Assembly (NCBI GenBank): GCA_019635695.1
Contig: JAHBYZ010000021.1
Span: 1 to 53,447, forward strand
Origin: Rhizobiaceae bacterium
Lineage (GTDB): Bacteria; Pseudomonadota; Alphaproteobacteria; Rhizobiales; Rhizobiaceae
Direction of reading: 5' to 3'
DNA length: 53,447 nt
Position numbers and translations under genes: made by a program. Position 1 is the stretch's first letter, and every line of letters starts with the position of its first letter. The notes under the pieces were generated by a model. It saw only the letters and a list, made by a program, of their open reading frames with translations, did not search any database and had not been told where the DNA came from. Below, in pieces: positions 24,995 through 32,998 of this stretch.

Positions 24995-25702
24995 TCAGCC
25001 GACGCCGACATATCTCTTGACCAGCCCCGGCTCGTCGCGCAATCGCGACACCTCGACCGTCTCCCGGTTGCGGCCGTTCTCCACGAAGGCGACGCGGTCG
25101 GCCACCGACAGCACGGCGTCGACGCGCTGCTCAACGAGGATGGTGGAGACACCCCGGGCTTTTAGCGACGCCACGGTCTCGCGGATACGCGCGATCATAG
25201 ACGGCATCAGCCCTTCGGTCGGCTCGTCCAGCAGCAGCACGGAGGGTTCGAGGCAGAGCGCGCGCGCCATTGCGAGCATCTGCTGCTCGCCGCCCGACAG
25301 CGTGCCGGAACGCTGGCGCCAGCGCTCGCGCAGGATCGGAAACAGGTCGAGCACACTCTCCCTGACGTCATTCCCCTTTTTACGCGCGTTCAGCCCGATT
25401 TCGACATTTTCGGCCACCGACAGTTCGGCGAACAGGCGGCGGCCCTGCGGCACATAGGCGACGCCGGCTTTCGGCACTTCGTGGGCCGGCAGCGCGGACA
25501 GTTCGACGGCGCCGAGCCTCACCGTGCCGGCGGTCGGCCGCACCAACCCCATGATTGTCTTCAGCGCAGTGGTCTTGCCGGCACCGTTGCGGCCGAGCAG
25601 GCACAGCACCTCGCCGGCCCGCAGGTCCATCGAGAAGCCGCGTAGCACCTGCACGCCGCCGTAGCCGGCGTCCACCTTGTCCATGGCCAGCGCGTCAGCC
25701 AT
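24995..25702 (-). CDS. livF: Branched-chain amino acid type ABC ATPase, LivF (first cluster)
   Basis: Protein of 235 residues with all ATPase motifs: Walker A GRNGAGKTT, Q-loop VPQGRRLF, signature LSGGEQQ, Walker B LLLDEPTEGL and H-loop position in LVEQRVD. The FAELSVAENVEIGL block is typical of LivF. It overlaps the livG stop by 8 bp. The cluster may import branched-chain or other amino acids, amides or aromatic acids; Liv-type systems are diverse. Confidence 0.93.
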   Translation of the reverse strand: MADALAMDKVDAGYGGVQVLRGFSMDLRAGEVLCLLGRNGAGKTTALKTIMGLVRPTAGTVRLGAVELSALPAHEVPKAGVAYVPQGRRLFAELSVAENVEIGLNARKKGNDVRESVLDLFPILRERWRQRSGTLSGGEQQMLAMARALCLEPSVLLLDEPTEGLMPSMIARIRETVASLKARGVSTILVEQRVDAVLSVADRVAFVENGRNRETVEVSRLRDEPGLVKRYVGVG

Positions 25703-26450
25703 GGCTTGCGGCCTCCTGCGGCGCGCCGAGATAGGCCGCCTGCACCGCCGGGTCGGCGCGGATCGCGTCGGGCGCGCCTTCGGCGATGACGCGGCCCTGG
25801 TCCATCACCGTGATGCGATCGGCCAGCGCCATCACGACGGCCATGTTGTGCTCGATGAGCATCACCGTCGCGCCTTTGGCGATCTCGCGTACCAACTGGA
25901 CGAACCCGTCGATCTCGGCGTCGGAAAGGCCCTGTGTCGGCTCGTCGAGGATGAGCAGGCGCGGCTTCAGCGCCAGCCCCATCGCCACCTCCAGCAGGCG
26001 CTGGTGGCCATAGGCGAGGTTGCCGGCGAGCTCGCTCGCCCGGTCTCTCAATCCGACGCGGGTCAGCGCCTCGTCGACGGCGCGCTTCAGGGCGGCTCCG
26101 CCGGCGCTGCGCTGGGCGGCGAGCGCGACATTGTCTGCGACCGACAGCGCCGCGTAGATCGAGGTGATCTGGAACGTGTATGCGATGCCCAGCCCGACGC
26201 GGCGGTGCGCCGGCAGGCGCGTCACGTCGGTACCGTCGAAGACGATGCGCCCGGCGGTCGGCGCGATGCGCCCGGAGACCAGCGACACGAAGGTCGTCTT
26301 GCCGGCGCCGTTGGGGCCGATGACGGCACGGATTTCGCCGGCGGGGAGATCGAAATCGACGCCGTCGACCGCCTTCAGCCCACCGAAGCTGCGCGACAGG
26401 CCCCGCGTGGAAAGAAGGGGCGCGTTCGATGTGCCAGCTAGGGCAGCCAT
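25695..26450 (-). CDS. livG: Branched-chain amino acid type ABC ATPase, LivG (first cluster)
   Basis: Protein of 251 residues. Walker A GPNGAGKTT, Q-loop TFQITSIY, a variant signature LAYGHQRLLEV, Walker B LLILDEPTQGLS and H-loop IEHNM are visible, with the LivG-type GLGIAYTFQ block. ATG 26450 overlaps the livM stop by 13 bp, indicating coupled translation. Confidence 0.93.
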   Translation of the reverse strand: MAALAGTSNAPLLSTRGLSRSFGGLKAVDGVDFDLPAGEIRAVIGPNGAGKTTFVSLVSGRIAPTAGRIVFDGTDVTRLPAHRRVGLGIAYTFQITSIYAALSVADNVALAAQRSAGGAALKRAVDEALTRVGLRDRASELAGNLAYGHQRLLEVAMGLALKPRLLILDEPTQGLSDAEIDGFVQLVREIAKGATVMLIEHNMAVVMALADRITVMDQGRVIAEGAPDAIRADPAVQAAYLGAPQEAASHG

Positions 26451-27406
26451 GGCAGCCACCTTGCGCGCACCGTGCCCATGACGCCCTTCGGGAAGAACAG
26501 GATCAGCAGGACAAGGGCCAGCCCGACAATGCCGAGCGCCGAGATGTCCCAGTCGGGGAAGTTGCGGTTGAGCAGGTCGTTCGACAGGTCCGTCAGGTAG
26601 AACATGGCGAGCGTGCCCACGAACGGTCCGATGACCGTGGCCGCCCCTCCGACCAGCACCCACAGAAGCGGCAGGATCGAATAGGGCACGTTGGCGAAGC
26701 CCGCGCCCATGTAGCCGAACAAGAGGGCATAGGCCGCCCCCGCCGCCGCGCAGAGCGCGCCCGAGACGGTGAGCGCGGCGAGCTTCGTGCGAAAGGTGTC
26801 GTAGCCCAGCATGCGGGTGCGCTCCTCGTTCTCGCGTATGGCCACGAGCGTGCGGCCGAAGCGCGAGCGCACCAGCGCCAGCGACGCGAGCAGGGCGGCC
26901 GAGAACAGAGCGAGTGCCACGAAGTAGCGCGTCGTCGGGTCGGTCAGGTCGAGCGGGCCGACTACGCGCAGATCCTGCGCGATGGTCAGCCCCTCTTCGC
27001 CGCGCGTCCAGTCGCCGAACCACAGCGCCAGCAGGTAAGCGACCTGTCCGAACATCATGGTGACGATCATGAAGGCGACGCCGCTTGTGCGCAGCGCCAG
27101 CAGGCCGATGCCGGCCGCGAGCACCGCCCCGCAGGCAATGCCGAACAGGAACGCCGGGCCGATTCCCCAACCGCCGTGGTAGACCGGCAGGCCGGCGCCA
27201 TACATGCCGGCGGCGAAGAACATGGCGTGGCCGAGCGACAGCATTCCGGCATAGCCGAAGACGAGGTTGTAGCCGATCGCGAAGACCGCCAGCACCATCA
27301 CACGCGAGACGATGCCGTGGTGATAGGCGGGCAGCACGAACTGAGCCGCGAAAAGCAGTGCGATAACCGCCAGATGCAGGGCAGCGATGCGGGCCCGCTC
27401 GCTCAT
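26438..27406 (-). CDS. livM: Branched-chain amino acid type ABC permease, LivM (first cluster)
   Basis: Inner-membrane permease of 322 residues with about nine membrane segments. LivM blocks: NLVFGYAGMLSLGHAMFFAAGMYG, the cytoplasmic loop RTLVAIRENEERTRMLGYD and the C-terminal GGAATVIGPFVGTL. The ATG at 27406 overlaps the livH stop by four bases (ATGA). Confidence 0.94.
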   Translation of the reverse strand: MSERARIAALHLAVIALLFAAQFVLPAYHHGIVSRVMVLAVFAIGYNLVFGYAGMLSLGHAMFFAAGMYGAGLPVYHGGWGIGPAFLFGIACGAVLAAGIGLLALRTSGVAFMIVTMMFGQVAYLLALWFGDWTRGEEGLTIAQDLRVVGPLDLTDPTTRYFVALALFSAALLASLALVRSRFGRTLVAIRENEERTRMLGYDTFRTKLAALTVSGALCAAAGAAYALLFGYMGAGFANVPYSILPLLWVLVGGAATVIGPFVGTLAMFYLTDLSNDLLNRNFPDWDISALGIVGLALVLLILFFPKGVMGTVRARWLPWLP

Positions 27407-28284
27407 CGCTGCGCCGTCCCGAACAGGCCCTGCGGCCGGAACACGAGCACGAGCGCCACGGCCGTGGTGGCGACGATCTTGGCCAGCGTCGGCGAGAAGA
27501 AGACCGAGAGGATCCCGTCTGAAAGTCCGACCAGCAGCGCCGCCACCATCGTCCCGCGCAGCGATCCCAGGCCGCCGATGATGACGACGATGAAGGAGAG
27601 CAGCAGCGGATCGTGGCCCATGAGATAATGCGCCTGCCGGATCGGCACGACCAGCACCGCGCCGATCGCAGCCAGCATCGCGCCGGCCACGAACACGCCG
27701 GCATAGACCTTGTCCACCGCGATGCCGAACGCCGTGGCCGTCTCGCGATCATATTGCGTGGCGCGCATGATCAGCCCGATCTTCGTGCGCGTCAGCACGA
27801 ACCATGTCAGGCCGAGCAGCAGCAGCGAGAAGCCGATCACCGACAGCTTGTAGGCCGAATAGCCGAACCATGGCAGCTGCAGTCGCACGTTGAAGGGCGC
27901 CACCACCGGCCGCGCGTCGGCGCCGTAGAAGGTGAGGGCGACCTGCTGCAGGATGTAGAGCAGCCCGATCGTGGCGACGATCGTGGCCTCGGGATTGTAG
28001 TTCAGCCGGCGCAGCACCAGCCGCTCGGAGGCCAACGCCACCGCGCCGACCGCGAGCGGAGCAACGACCAGCGCCGCCAGGAAGCCGATTGCCGGGTGTC
28101 CGCCGACCGCGTTGCTGACGGCCCAGGCCAGCACCGCGCCGAGCATGAAGAATTCGCCATGGGCGACGTTGACCACCCGCATGACGCCGAACACCAGCGA
28201 CAGGCCGAGCGCTGTCAGCGCCAGCACCGCCGCCATGACGAGGCCTTCCAGTGTCGCAAGCAGGAGATAGGGACCGAAACCCAT
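27403..28284 (-). CDS. livH: Branched-chain amino acid type ABC permease, LivH (first cluster)
   Basis: Inner-membrane permease of 293 residues. Blocks GLSLVFGVMRVVNVAHGEFFMLGA, MRATQYDRETATAFGI and FIVVIIGGLGSLRGTMVAALLVGL are characteristic of LivH. It partners LivM. Its start lies only 3 bp beyond the stop of the degenerate toxin gene, so the toxin-antitoxin remnant separates the permease genes from the binding-protein gene of the same importer. Confidence 0.94.
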   Translation of the reverse strand: MGFGPYLLLATLEGLVMAAVLALTALGLSLVFGVMRVVNVAHGEFFMLGAVLAWAVSNAVGGHPAIGFLAALVVAPLAVGAVALASERLVLRRLNYNPEATIVATIGLLYILQQVALTFYGADARPVVAPFNVRLQLPWFGYSAYKLSVIGFSLLLLGLTWFVLTRTKIGLIMRATQYDRETATAFGIAVDKVYAGVFVAGAMLAAIGAVLVVPIRQAHYLMGHDPLLLSFIVVIIGGLGSLRGTMVAALLVGLSDGILSVFFSPTLAKIVATTAVALVLVFRPQGLFGTAQR

Positions 28285-28287
28285 GCG

Positions 28288-28574
28288 TCAGTCATCCGCC
28301 ACGGGAGGCCACTGGCGTGAGGCGTGGATGAGAGCCGTTATCCAAAGTTCGTCGCCAACGAACTCGTAGACAATTCGATAGCTGGGGTGGGGGATCACCT
28401 CGCGCGTATCCGGGAGCGGGCCGGGTCTGCCGGACATCGAGAACCGTTCAAGGCGTGTTGCCGCAGCTTCAAAGCGCCTGTCCTTCGCTCGGCCGCCGCT
28501 GGGTTGTCGCGAGCGATGTAGTCGATCGCCTCCTCACGGTCTGCCTCGGCTTCAGGTGTCCAGACAACCTTCAA
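28288..28574 (-). pseudogene. ParE/RelE-family toxin, frameshifted
   Basis: Reading from TTG 28574, which overlaps the antitoxin stop, gives KVVWTPEAEADREEAIDYIA, a typical start of ParE/RelE toxins, up to about residue 30 (codon ending at base 28485). The rest of the domain is in another frame from base 28482 (DRRFEAAATRLERF, then VIPHPSYRIVYEF and LWITALIHASRQWP) to the TGA at 28288. A single missing base at about 28483-28484 explains the shift; with it the gene would encode 95 residues, the family norm. The first frame otherwise ends after about 57 residues. Either the toxin is inactive or there is a sequence error. Confidence 0.8.
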
Positions 28575-28864
28575 CCGCGTCCCTCAGCCGCTCGGCGCCG
28601 CAGTTCGGCCCGCTTCTTTGCGAAGTGGGCCGAAACCTCCTCGTTGCTCCGCCCGCGGCCGGCCTCTATCGACTTTCGAGCCTTCTCGACCTTGCGCCGA
28701 ACGAACTCCACGTACTCTCTTTCGTCCCGCAGTTTCTCGACATATCCGCGCATGAGATCGCGCACGATCTGTGACGCTGGCCGGTCGACTTCGGCCGCCG
28801 CGGCCATGAACGCATCGCGCAGCTCGGGCTCGAGCTTCATGGTGAAGACGGCTTCCTTGGCCAT
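28571..28864 (-). CDS. Antitoxin-like DNA-binding protein (ribbon-helix-helix type, inferred)
   Basis: Protein of 97 residues. The N-terminal half (EAVFTMKLEPELRDAFMAAA, then ASQIVRDLMRGYVE) has the strand-helix-helix pattern of RHH antitoxins; the C-terminal half is a very charged helix suited to binding a toxin. ATG 28864 follows a GGAGATCGCC ribosome-binding site. A perfect 32-bp palindrome lies 12 bp upstream, the expected place for autoregulation. Its stop overlaps the start of the frameshifted ParE/RelE-like toxin gene. If the toxin is dead, this antitoxin is an orphan. Confidence 0.82.
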   Translation of the reverse strand: MAKEAVFTMKLEPELRDAFMAAAAEVDRPASQIVRDLMRGYVEKLRDEREYVEFVRRKVEKARKSIEAGRGRSNEEVSAHFAKKRAELRRRAAEGRG

Positions 28865-28876
28865 GGCGATCTCCTT

Positions 28877-28908
28877 GGTACTGACGACGTATATACGTCG
28901 TCAGTACC
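28877..28908. promoter_or_regulatory. Perfect 32-bp palindrome, predicted antitoxin operator and promoter
   Basis: All 32 bases from GGTACTGACGACGTAT to its exact reverse complement form a perfect dyad centred at 28892/28893. The centre GTATATAC can supply a -10-like sequence, so a bound repressor would block transcription of the antitoxin gene starting at 28864. Imperfect shorter dyads are normal for toxin-antitoxin operators; a perfect 32-mer is unusual. Confidence 0.8.
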
Positions 28909-28928
28909 TTCGGGCAATGCAGGCAGGA

Positions 28929-30233
28929 TCAGAGGGGCTTGGTCGTGTAGTCGACGTCGGTGTCGTAGAGCCCGTCCTCGATGGCGGTCTTGTGCACGAC
29001 GTTGAGCTTCCCGCCGCTGACCTGGCTGATGTATTGGCTGCCGTAGACCTGGTGGGTCTTGCCGTTGAAGCGCTTGGCACCCTGCGGATGCTCCGGCCCC
29101 TCGGCGAAGTCGGTCAGCGCCTCGGTCGCCTCGACCAGCTTGGCCCTGTCCTGCGGACCTTGATAGCCGGCGGCTTCCATCGCCTGCTTGATGACGTAAA
29201 GCGTCTCCCAGCATCCATACATGTGGGCGGCCGTCGACACGTCCTTGGCATCGTTCACCGATGCGCCGTTGTCGTCGATGCCGACGGCGGCGCGGTAGGC
29301 CTTCTGCGCGTCGGAAGCGTCCGCCTGCAGGTAGCGCGGGCTGCCCTCCCAGAAATAGGTCCCGTCGAGGAATTCCAGGCCGGGCGAGTTGATGTCGACC
29401 GCCTCGAGCGAGTCGATGAAACCGAAGAGCTTCGGTCCGCCGGTACCGTAGAACTCGCCGAGTTCCTTGACGAAGGTGAGCACCGCCGGCCCGACCATGA
29501 CGTGGTAGATCACCTCGGTCGATGCCGGGATCTGCGGGAAATAGCGCGTGAAGGACGATTCCGTCGGCGGAATCGGCACCATGCCGACGACCTCGCCTCC
29601 GGCTTCCTTGAATTTCTCCGGGAAGTAGTCGCGGTGGTCGTGGCCGAAGGCGTAGTCGGGGAAGACCAACGTGATCTTCTTGCCGACATTGTTGGCGATC
29701 CACGGTCCGACGGCGCGCACCTGGCTGCGCACGTCGGTGATGCCGGGCTGGAACACGTAGCGGTTCAGCGAGCCCGATGCGACGTGGTAGCCCTCCGACA
29801 CGACGTAGTAGGGCAGCTTGAGCTCGCCCGCCGCCGGAGCCGAGCCGACGACGACATGACTGAACAGCGTGCCGTAGGCGACGTCGACATTGTGCTGGCG
29901 CGCGAATTTCTCCACCACCTCGGCGCCGCGCGCGGGGTCGGTGCCGTCGTCCTCGGTGATGATCTCGATCGGCCGGCCGTTGATGCCGCCCGCATCGTTG
30001 ATGGCCTTGGCGGCGGCCATCGTCGTGCGCTCGTACCAGCGGCCGTAGGCCGCGCCGATGCCGGTCCGGTGCGCCTGGAAGCCGATCTTGATCGGCGCCG
30101 ACGATTGCGCCTGCGCGTAGCGCACATAGCCGGGCGCAAGACCGATCGCAGCGCCGGCCGCGAGGCCCTTAAGGGCGCCGCGGCGGGTGATCGTCGTCTT
30201 CGGCAGTATCAGGGAAGTGCGTTTCTCGGTCAT
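28929..30233 (-). CDS. ABC substrate-binding protein, Liv/amide type (first cluster)
   Basis: Periplasmic binding protein of 434 residues. The N-terminus carries a twin-arginine-like signal (TITRRGALKGLAAGAAIGL, cleavage near AQAQ). The mature part is a type I periplasmic-binding fold: IKIGFQAHRTGIGAAYG, AAKAINDAGGINGRPIEI, then DGTDPARGAEVVEKF, typical of the LivK/AmiC-like family. The ligand is not inferable. ATG 30233 follows GAGGGGAA. It heads the first Liv cluster but is separated from livHMGF by the toxin-antitoxin remnant and its palindrome. Confidence 0.92.
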   Translation of the reverse strand: MTEKRTSLILPKTTITRRGALKGLAAGAAIGLAPGYVRYAQAQSSAPIKIGFQAHRTGIGAAYGRWYERTTMAAAKAINDAGGINGRPIEIITEDDGTDPARGAEVVEKFARQHNVDVAYGTLFSHVVVGSAPAAGELKLPYYVVSEGYHVASGSLNRYVFQPGITDVRSQVRAVGPWIANNVGKKITLVFPDYAFGHDHRDYFPEKFKEAGGEVVGMVPIPPTESSFTRYFPQIPASTEVIYHVMVGPAVLTFVKELGEFYGTGGPKLFGFIDSLEAVDINSPGLEFLDGTYFWEGSPRYLQADASDAQKAYRAAVGIDDNGASVNDAKDVSTAAHMYGCWETLYVIKQAMEAAGYQGPQDRAKLVEATEALTDFAEGPEHPQGAKRFNGKTHQVYGSQYISQVSGGKLNVVHKTAIEDGLYDTDVDYTTKPL

Positions 30234-30372
30234 GCGTGTTCCCCTCGGTTCGTTGGCATCAAATCGCCTGCGCCGCGCCGCGCGCGCGGCGGAAATTCAT
30301 GTGTGTGCAAATCAAATCACCAATCCAGAAAGCTGGCAACAGAATAGGCGGACCCAGCGTCAGAGGGGGTCG

Positions 30373-31800
30373 TCAGAAACCGGTTGGCGAGGAGAGCAGC
30401 CACAGGCCGAGCACGGTGTAGCCGATCATCAGCAGGGCCAGCGGAATCTGGCTGACCGTCGCCCGCCGTGCGTCGCCGTGCAGGCGGAAGGCAACGACAT
30501 GCGCCATCAGCACCGCCAGCACATGGGCGGCGATGATGGCGCCCGCCTGCAGGTTCCACACCACCCATGCGCTTTCGGCCCCGGTGGTGGCGCCTGCCAG
30601 CACATGGTAGCCGGCGGTACCAAAAAGGTTCGCGCCGTTCGACAGCGGGTCGGAGATCGCCGCCAGCGCATACTGGCCGTAGAGCACGAACGACACGAGG
30701 TAGTGCGAGAAGTGGTAGGCGAGCGCGATCGGCGCGATCGACCAGACCAGCGCGCCGGCCGCGGCGCCCGTCTCCAGGAGTGTGCCACGCCTTCCGGCAA
30801 GCCGCTGCCCGATCCATACGCAGCCGAGAAAGGCGCCGGCCAGCGTGGCGAAGGCAAGCATCATCCCAAGCGTGTTCGGCCAGATCAGCACGGTGCGGCC
30901 GGGGAACTCCAGCGGGTTTACCCCGATCGCGCCCAGCCACAGAAAGGTGCGCATCAAGCCGTCGAAAGACACGGTCGACAACGCCAGCAGCAGGAACAGC
31001 GTGCCCGACAGGCCGAGCGAAGCGGCGTCGAGCGCCTTTGCACCCGGGAGGTTGAAATGCAGCGCGCCGTCGTCGCCGCGGCGCAGCATGGCGAGCTTCG
31101 AGATCATCGCGAAGAAGACCGAGAAGCACTCGACCTGCCGCGTGAACGCCTCGTGGCCGAAGACCAGCACGCCGACGAATCCGAACAGCCAGTAGGCGGC
31201 CACCACCACAGCGAGCAGCTCCGGATCGTCTGGCGCGGGGTGGATCAGTTCGAACCACGCGAAGGCGAGGAAGACGAGAATGGCCGGCGCGGCCCCGATC
31301 CGCCGGGGCAGCACGGCCAGCGGCGGGGCGTGCCTGCGACCGGCGAAGGCGAGCACGGCGCGGGCCGGGCCGTACCAGGGGTCCAGCCAGCGCCACAGAT
31401 TGCCGAACAGGCCCACCAGAAGCGTCAGCCCGACCCACCACACGGTCCAGATGACCAGCGGCAGCGGGTTGGACAGCGGGTCGCGGCTGCCCTTCAGCCC
31501 GCACCAGATCAGAAGCATCAGCACGACCAACGACAGGGTGCTGGTGAGAACCCGGCCGTCGACGGGAAGGCGAAGCAGCCGGGCCGACCATCGCGCCAGC
31601 CGGTCCAGCGGTTCCGGAGGAATGAGCGCCAGAGCGGTGAAGCTGGCCAGCACGGCAAGCGCGCCGCCGACCATGTAGTGCCCGGTGGGCAGCAGCATGA
31701 CGAAGCCGCGATCGGCAGCATGAGCCAACGCCGCGGCGGGCGCGAGCGCGGCGATCGCGCAGAGGATGCCGACGGCGGTGCGGGAAGCGGATTTCGTCAT
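30373..31800 (-). CDS. Polytopic membrane protein resembling FedA-like 'fenitrothion hydrolase' family
   Basis: Protein of 475 residues: a signal-like first helix (AALAPAAALAHAADRG) and about ten to twelve further membrane segments. Conserved-looking motifs include LFGNLWRWLDPWYGPARA, FGHEAFTRQVECFSVFFAMISK, AYHFSHYLVSFVLYGQYALA and ISDPLSNGANLFGT. These recall, from memory, integral membrane proteins annotated as fenitrothion hydrolase in actinobacteria. Histidines and tyrosines cluster near the last helices, so a membrane enzyme or metal site is possible; no function is claimed. ATG 31800 is used. It lies 194 bp beyond luxI, after a hairpin terminator. The 139 bp to the binding-protein gene holds no gene. 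Confidence 0.7.
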   Translation of the reverse strand: MTKSASRTAVGILCAIAALAPAAALAHAADRGFVMLLPTGHYMVGGALAVLASFTALALIPPEPLDRLARWSARLLRLPVDGRVLTSTLSLVVLMLLIWCGLKGSRDPLSNPLPLVIWTVWWVGLTLLVGLFGNLWRWLDPWYGPARAVLAFAGRRHAPPLAVLPRRIGAAPAILVFLAFAWFELIHPAPDDPELLAVVVAAYWLFGFVGVLVFGHEAFTRQVECFSVFFAMISKLAMLRRGDDGALHFNLPGAKALDAASLGLSGTLFLLLALSTVSFDGLMRTFLWLGAIGVNPLEFPGRTVLIWPNTLGMMLAFATLAGAFLGCVWIGQRLAGRRGTLLETGAAAGALVWSIAPIALAYHFSHYLVSFVLYGQYALAAISDPLSNGANLFGTAGYHVLAGATTGAESAWVVWNLQAGAIIAAHVLAVLMAHVVAFRLHGDARRATVSQIPLALLMIGYTVLGLWLLSSPTGF

Positions 31801-31864
31801 GCGTCTGCATTGCCGCACATCGGCGGCGCGCCCGCAATGGTTCGCGCTGTCGTCACGCGAAAAG

Positions 31865-31898
31865 GCCCCGCCGTGCTATGGGGCTCGCACGGCGGGGC
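31865..31898 (-). terminator. Hairpin terminator after luxI
   Basis: Arms 31865-31876 and 31887-31898 pair perfectly over 12 bp (GCCCCGCCGTGC/GCACGGCGGGGC) around a 10-base loop. On the minus strand the stem is followed by CTTTTCGC, a short U-run, suiting termination of the luxI transcript before the membrane-protein gene. Confidence 0.7.
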
Positions 31899-31994
31899 AA
31901 TGGACCGGACTGCCGCCACCGCGAAGCAGTCGGCTCTTCCGGTCGAAATCGGCGGCCGGGTGCTGGCCCCGGCCGGCGGATTCTTTCGCGCGAC

Positions 31995-32651
31995 TCAGGC
32001 GGCCAGATCGTGGCGCTGCGGCGCCACGTTGAGGCGGTGCCGGTAGAGCGGATCGAACTGGCCGAGCGCGGACTGCATGCCGGCCACGAAGCTCTCGGAA
32101 ATCGAGAACAGGCCGCAGCAGACCGGGCGCTTGCCGAAACCGTCGGCCCGGCCGAGTTCTTCCAGCCTGGCGCCGTAGCTCGCATACACCCGCTTCATGT
32201 GCGGCTCGTAGTTGCACACCACGGTGTGGATGCCGTGCGCCAGCGCGCACTCGCCGGTGGCGAGGCACAGCAGGCCGAGCGCGCGGTTCACGCTCATGCC
32301 GCCAAAGTCGCGAGCGACAGCCTCGGCGTCGACGCAGGTCCGCGTGGCCTCCCAGATGCCGGGCGCGCTGAGTGCCGCCGCCGCCGGGAATGTGTCGCGG
32401 AACACGTCGTAGAGCAGCGTCGGCCCCGTCGTCGGCATCAGCCGCATCGAGCCGTAGAGCGCCCGGGTCTGCGGATTGATCCAGACCAGATAGGCAGGGC
32501 CGAAGTCGTCGTAGGTGTCCTTTTCCAGTCCGTCTCTTATGTCGACGCTCCAACCAAGCTCGTCGACGAAAACACTCTTCCGCAATTTGTACATCTGCAG
32601 AAGGATATCCTGATATTGCGCGAATTGGTGCGGTTGTATTGTAATGAACAT
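31995..32651 (-). CDS. LuxI-family acyl-homoserine-lactone synthase
   Basis: Protein of 218 residues that makes an AHL signal from SAM and acyl-ACP. All invariant family positions are present: R24, F28, W34, D45, D48, R70, E101 and R104 (LRKSVFVDELGW, DTYDDF, GSMRLMPT, IWEATRTCV). Start ATG 32651 (MFITIQPHQF) fits homologues; a longer frame from 32699 adds 16 residues. Downstream of and co-directional with the luxR-type gene. The acyl chain cannot be predicted by eye. The upstream DNA is A/T-richer than the neighbourhood and contains a candidate regulator dyad. Confidence 0.95.
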   Translation of the reverse strand: MFITIQPHQFAQYQDILLQMYKLRKSVFVDELGWSVDIRDGLEKDTYDDFGPAYLVWINPQTRALYGSMRLMPTTGPTLLYDVFRDTFPAAAALSAPGIWEATRTCVDAEAVARDFGGMSVNRALGLLCLATGECALAHGIHTVVCNYEPHMKRVYASYGARLEELGRADGFGKRPVCCGLFSISESFVAGMQSALGQFDPLYRHRLNVAPQRHDLAA

Positions 32652-32703
32652 CTGAATGGCCCCTTCAGAACGCAAGATTCTTTGATAAGATTGTCGCAAA
32701 ACT

Positions 32704-32724
32704 TCCCGTCGAGAAATCCCGGGA
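32704..32724 (-). promoter_or_regulatory. Weak candidate lux-type box upstream of luxI
   Basis: TCCCG (32704-32708) and CGGGA (32720-32724) form a 21-bp imperfect dyad 53 bp upstream of the luxI start, the size and place of LuxR-type operators. The arms are only 5 bp and do not match a known consensus, so this is a suggestion. Confidence 0.25.
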
Positions 32725-32844
32725 GTTCAGCTAGGTAAATCTACGGTATCCGGCGGTGACCGTGCCAGCAGGCAGCCGGAATCGCGCACCGACTGCATGC
32801 AGGGGAGGGGTTCGCTTGGCGTGCCGGCGGGTCCATTCCAGCGG

Positions 32845-32923
32845 CGTCATCCTCGGGCTTGTCCGGGGGATCTACCGTGGCTTCAGGGGTATGCAGATCC
32901 CCGGGACAAGCCCGAAGGTGACG
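32845..32923. repeat. Interspersed palindromic repeat
   Basis: The left arm begins CGTCATCCTCGGGCTTGTCC, the right arm ends GGGACAAGCCCGAAGGTGACG, nearly exact inverted copies enclosing a short loop. This is a recognised style of alphaproteobacterial intergenic repeat. It could also act as a transcription roadblock between luxR and luxI. Confidence 0.8.
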
Positions 32924-32998
32924 CCGTGGGAGCGTTTGCGGCAATCGCGCCGTCGCAGGTGACCCCGTCGTGAGCGGAAGCCGTCCGCCACGACGCGG

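Larger units (their letters stand above)
32652..32998. other. 347-bp gap between luxR and luxI
   Basis: No gene is supported. The part next to luxI (32652-32750) is comparatively A/T-rich and should carry the luxI promoter; the middle holds an interspersed palindrome (32845-32923). Confidence 0.65.

Noticed and set aside
25695..27752. A single long frame joining livG with upstream sequence
   Set aside because: The upstream part is an out-of-frame reading of livM and livH; the real livG starts at ATG 26450.
30187..32046. Long plus-strand open frame opposite the membrane protein gene
   Set aside because: Low-complexity Arg/Gln/Gly translation; the minus strand carries a protein with clear membrane helices and the end of luxI.
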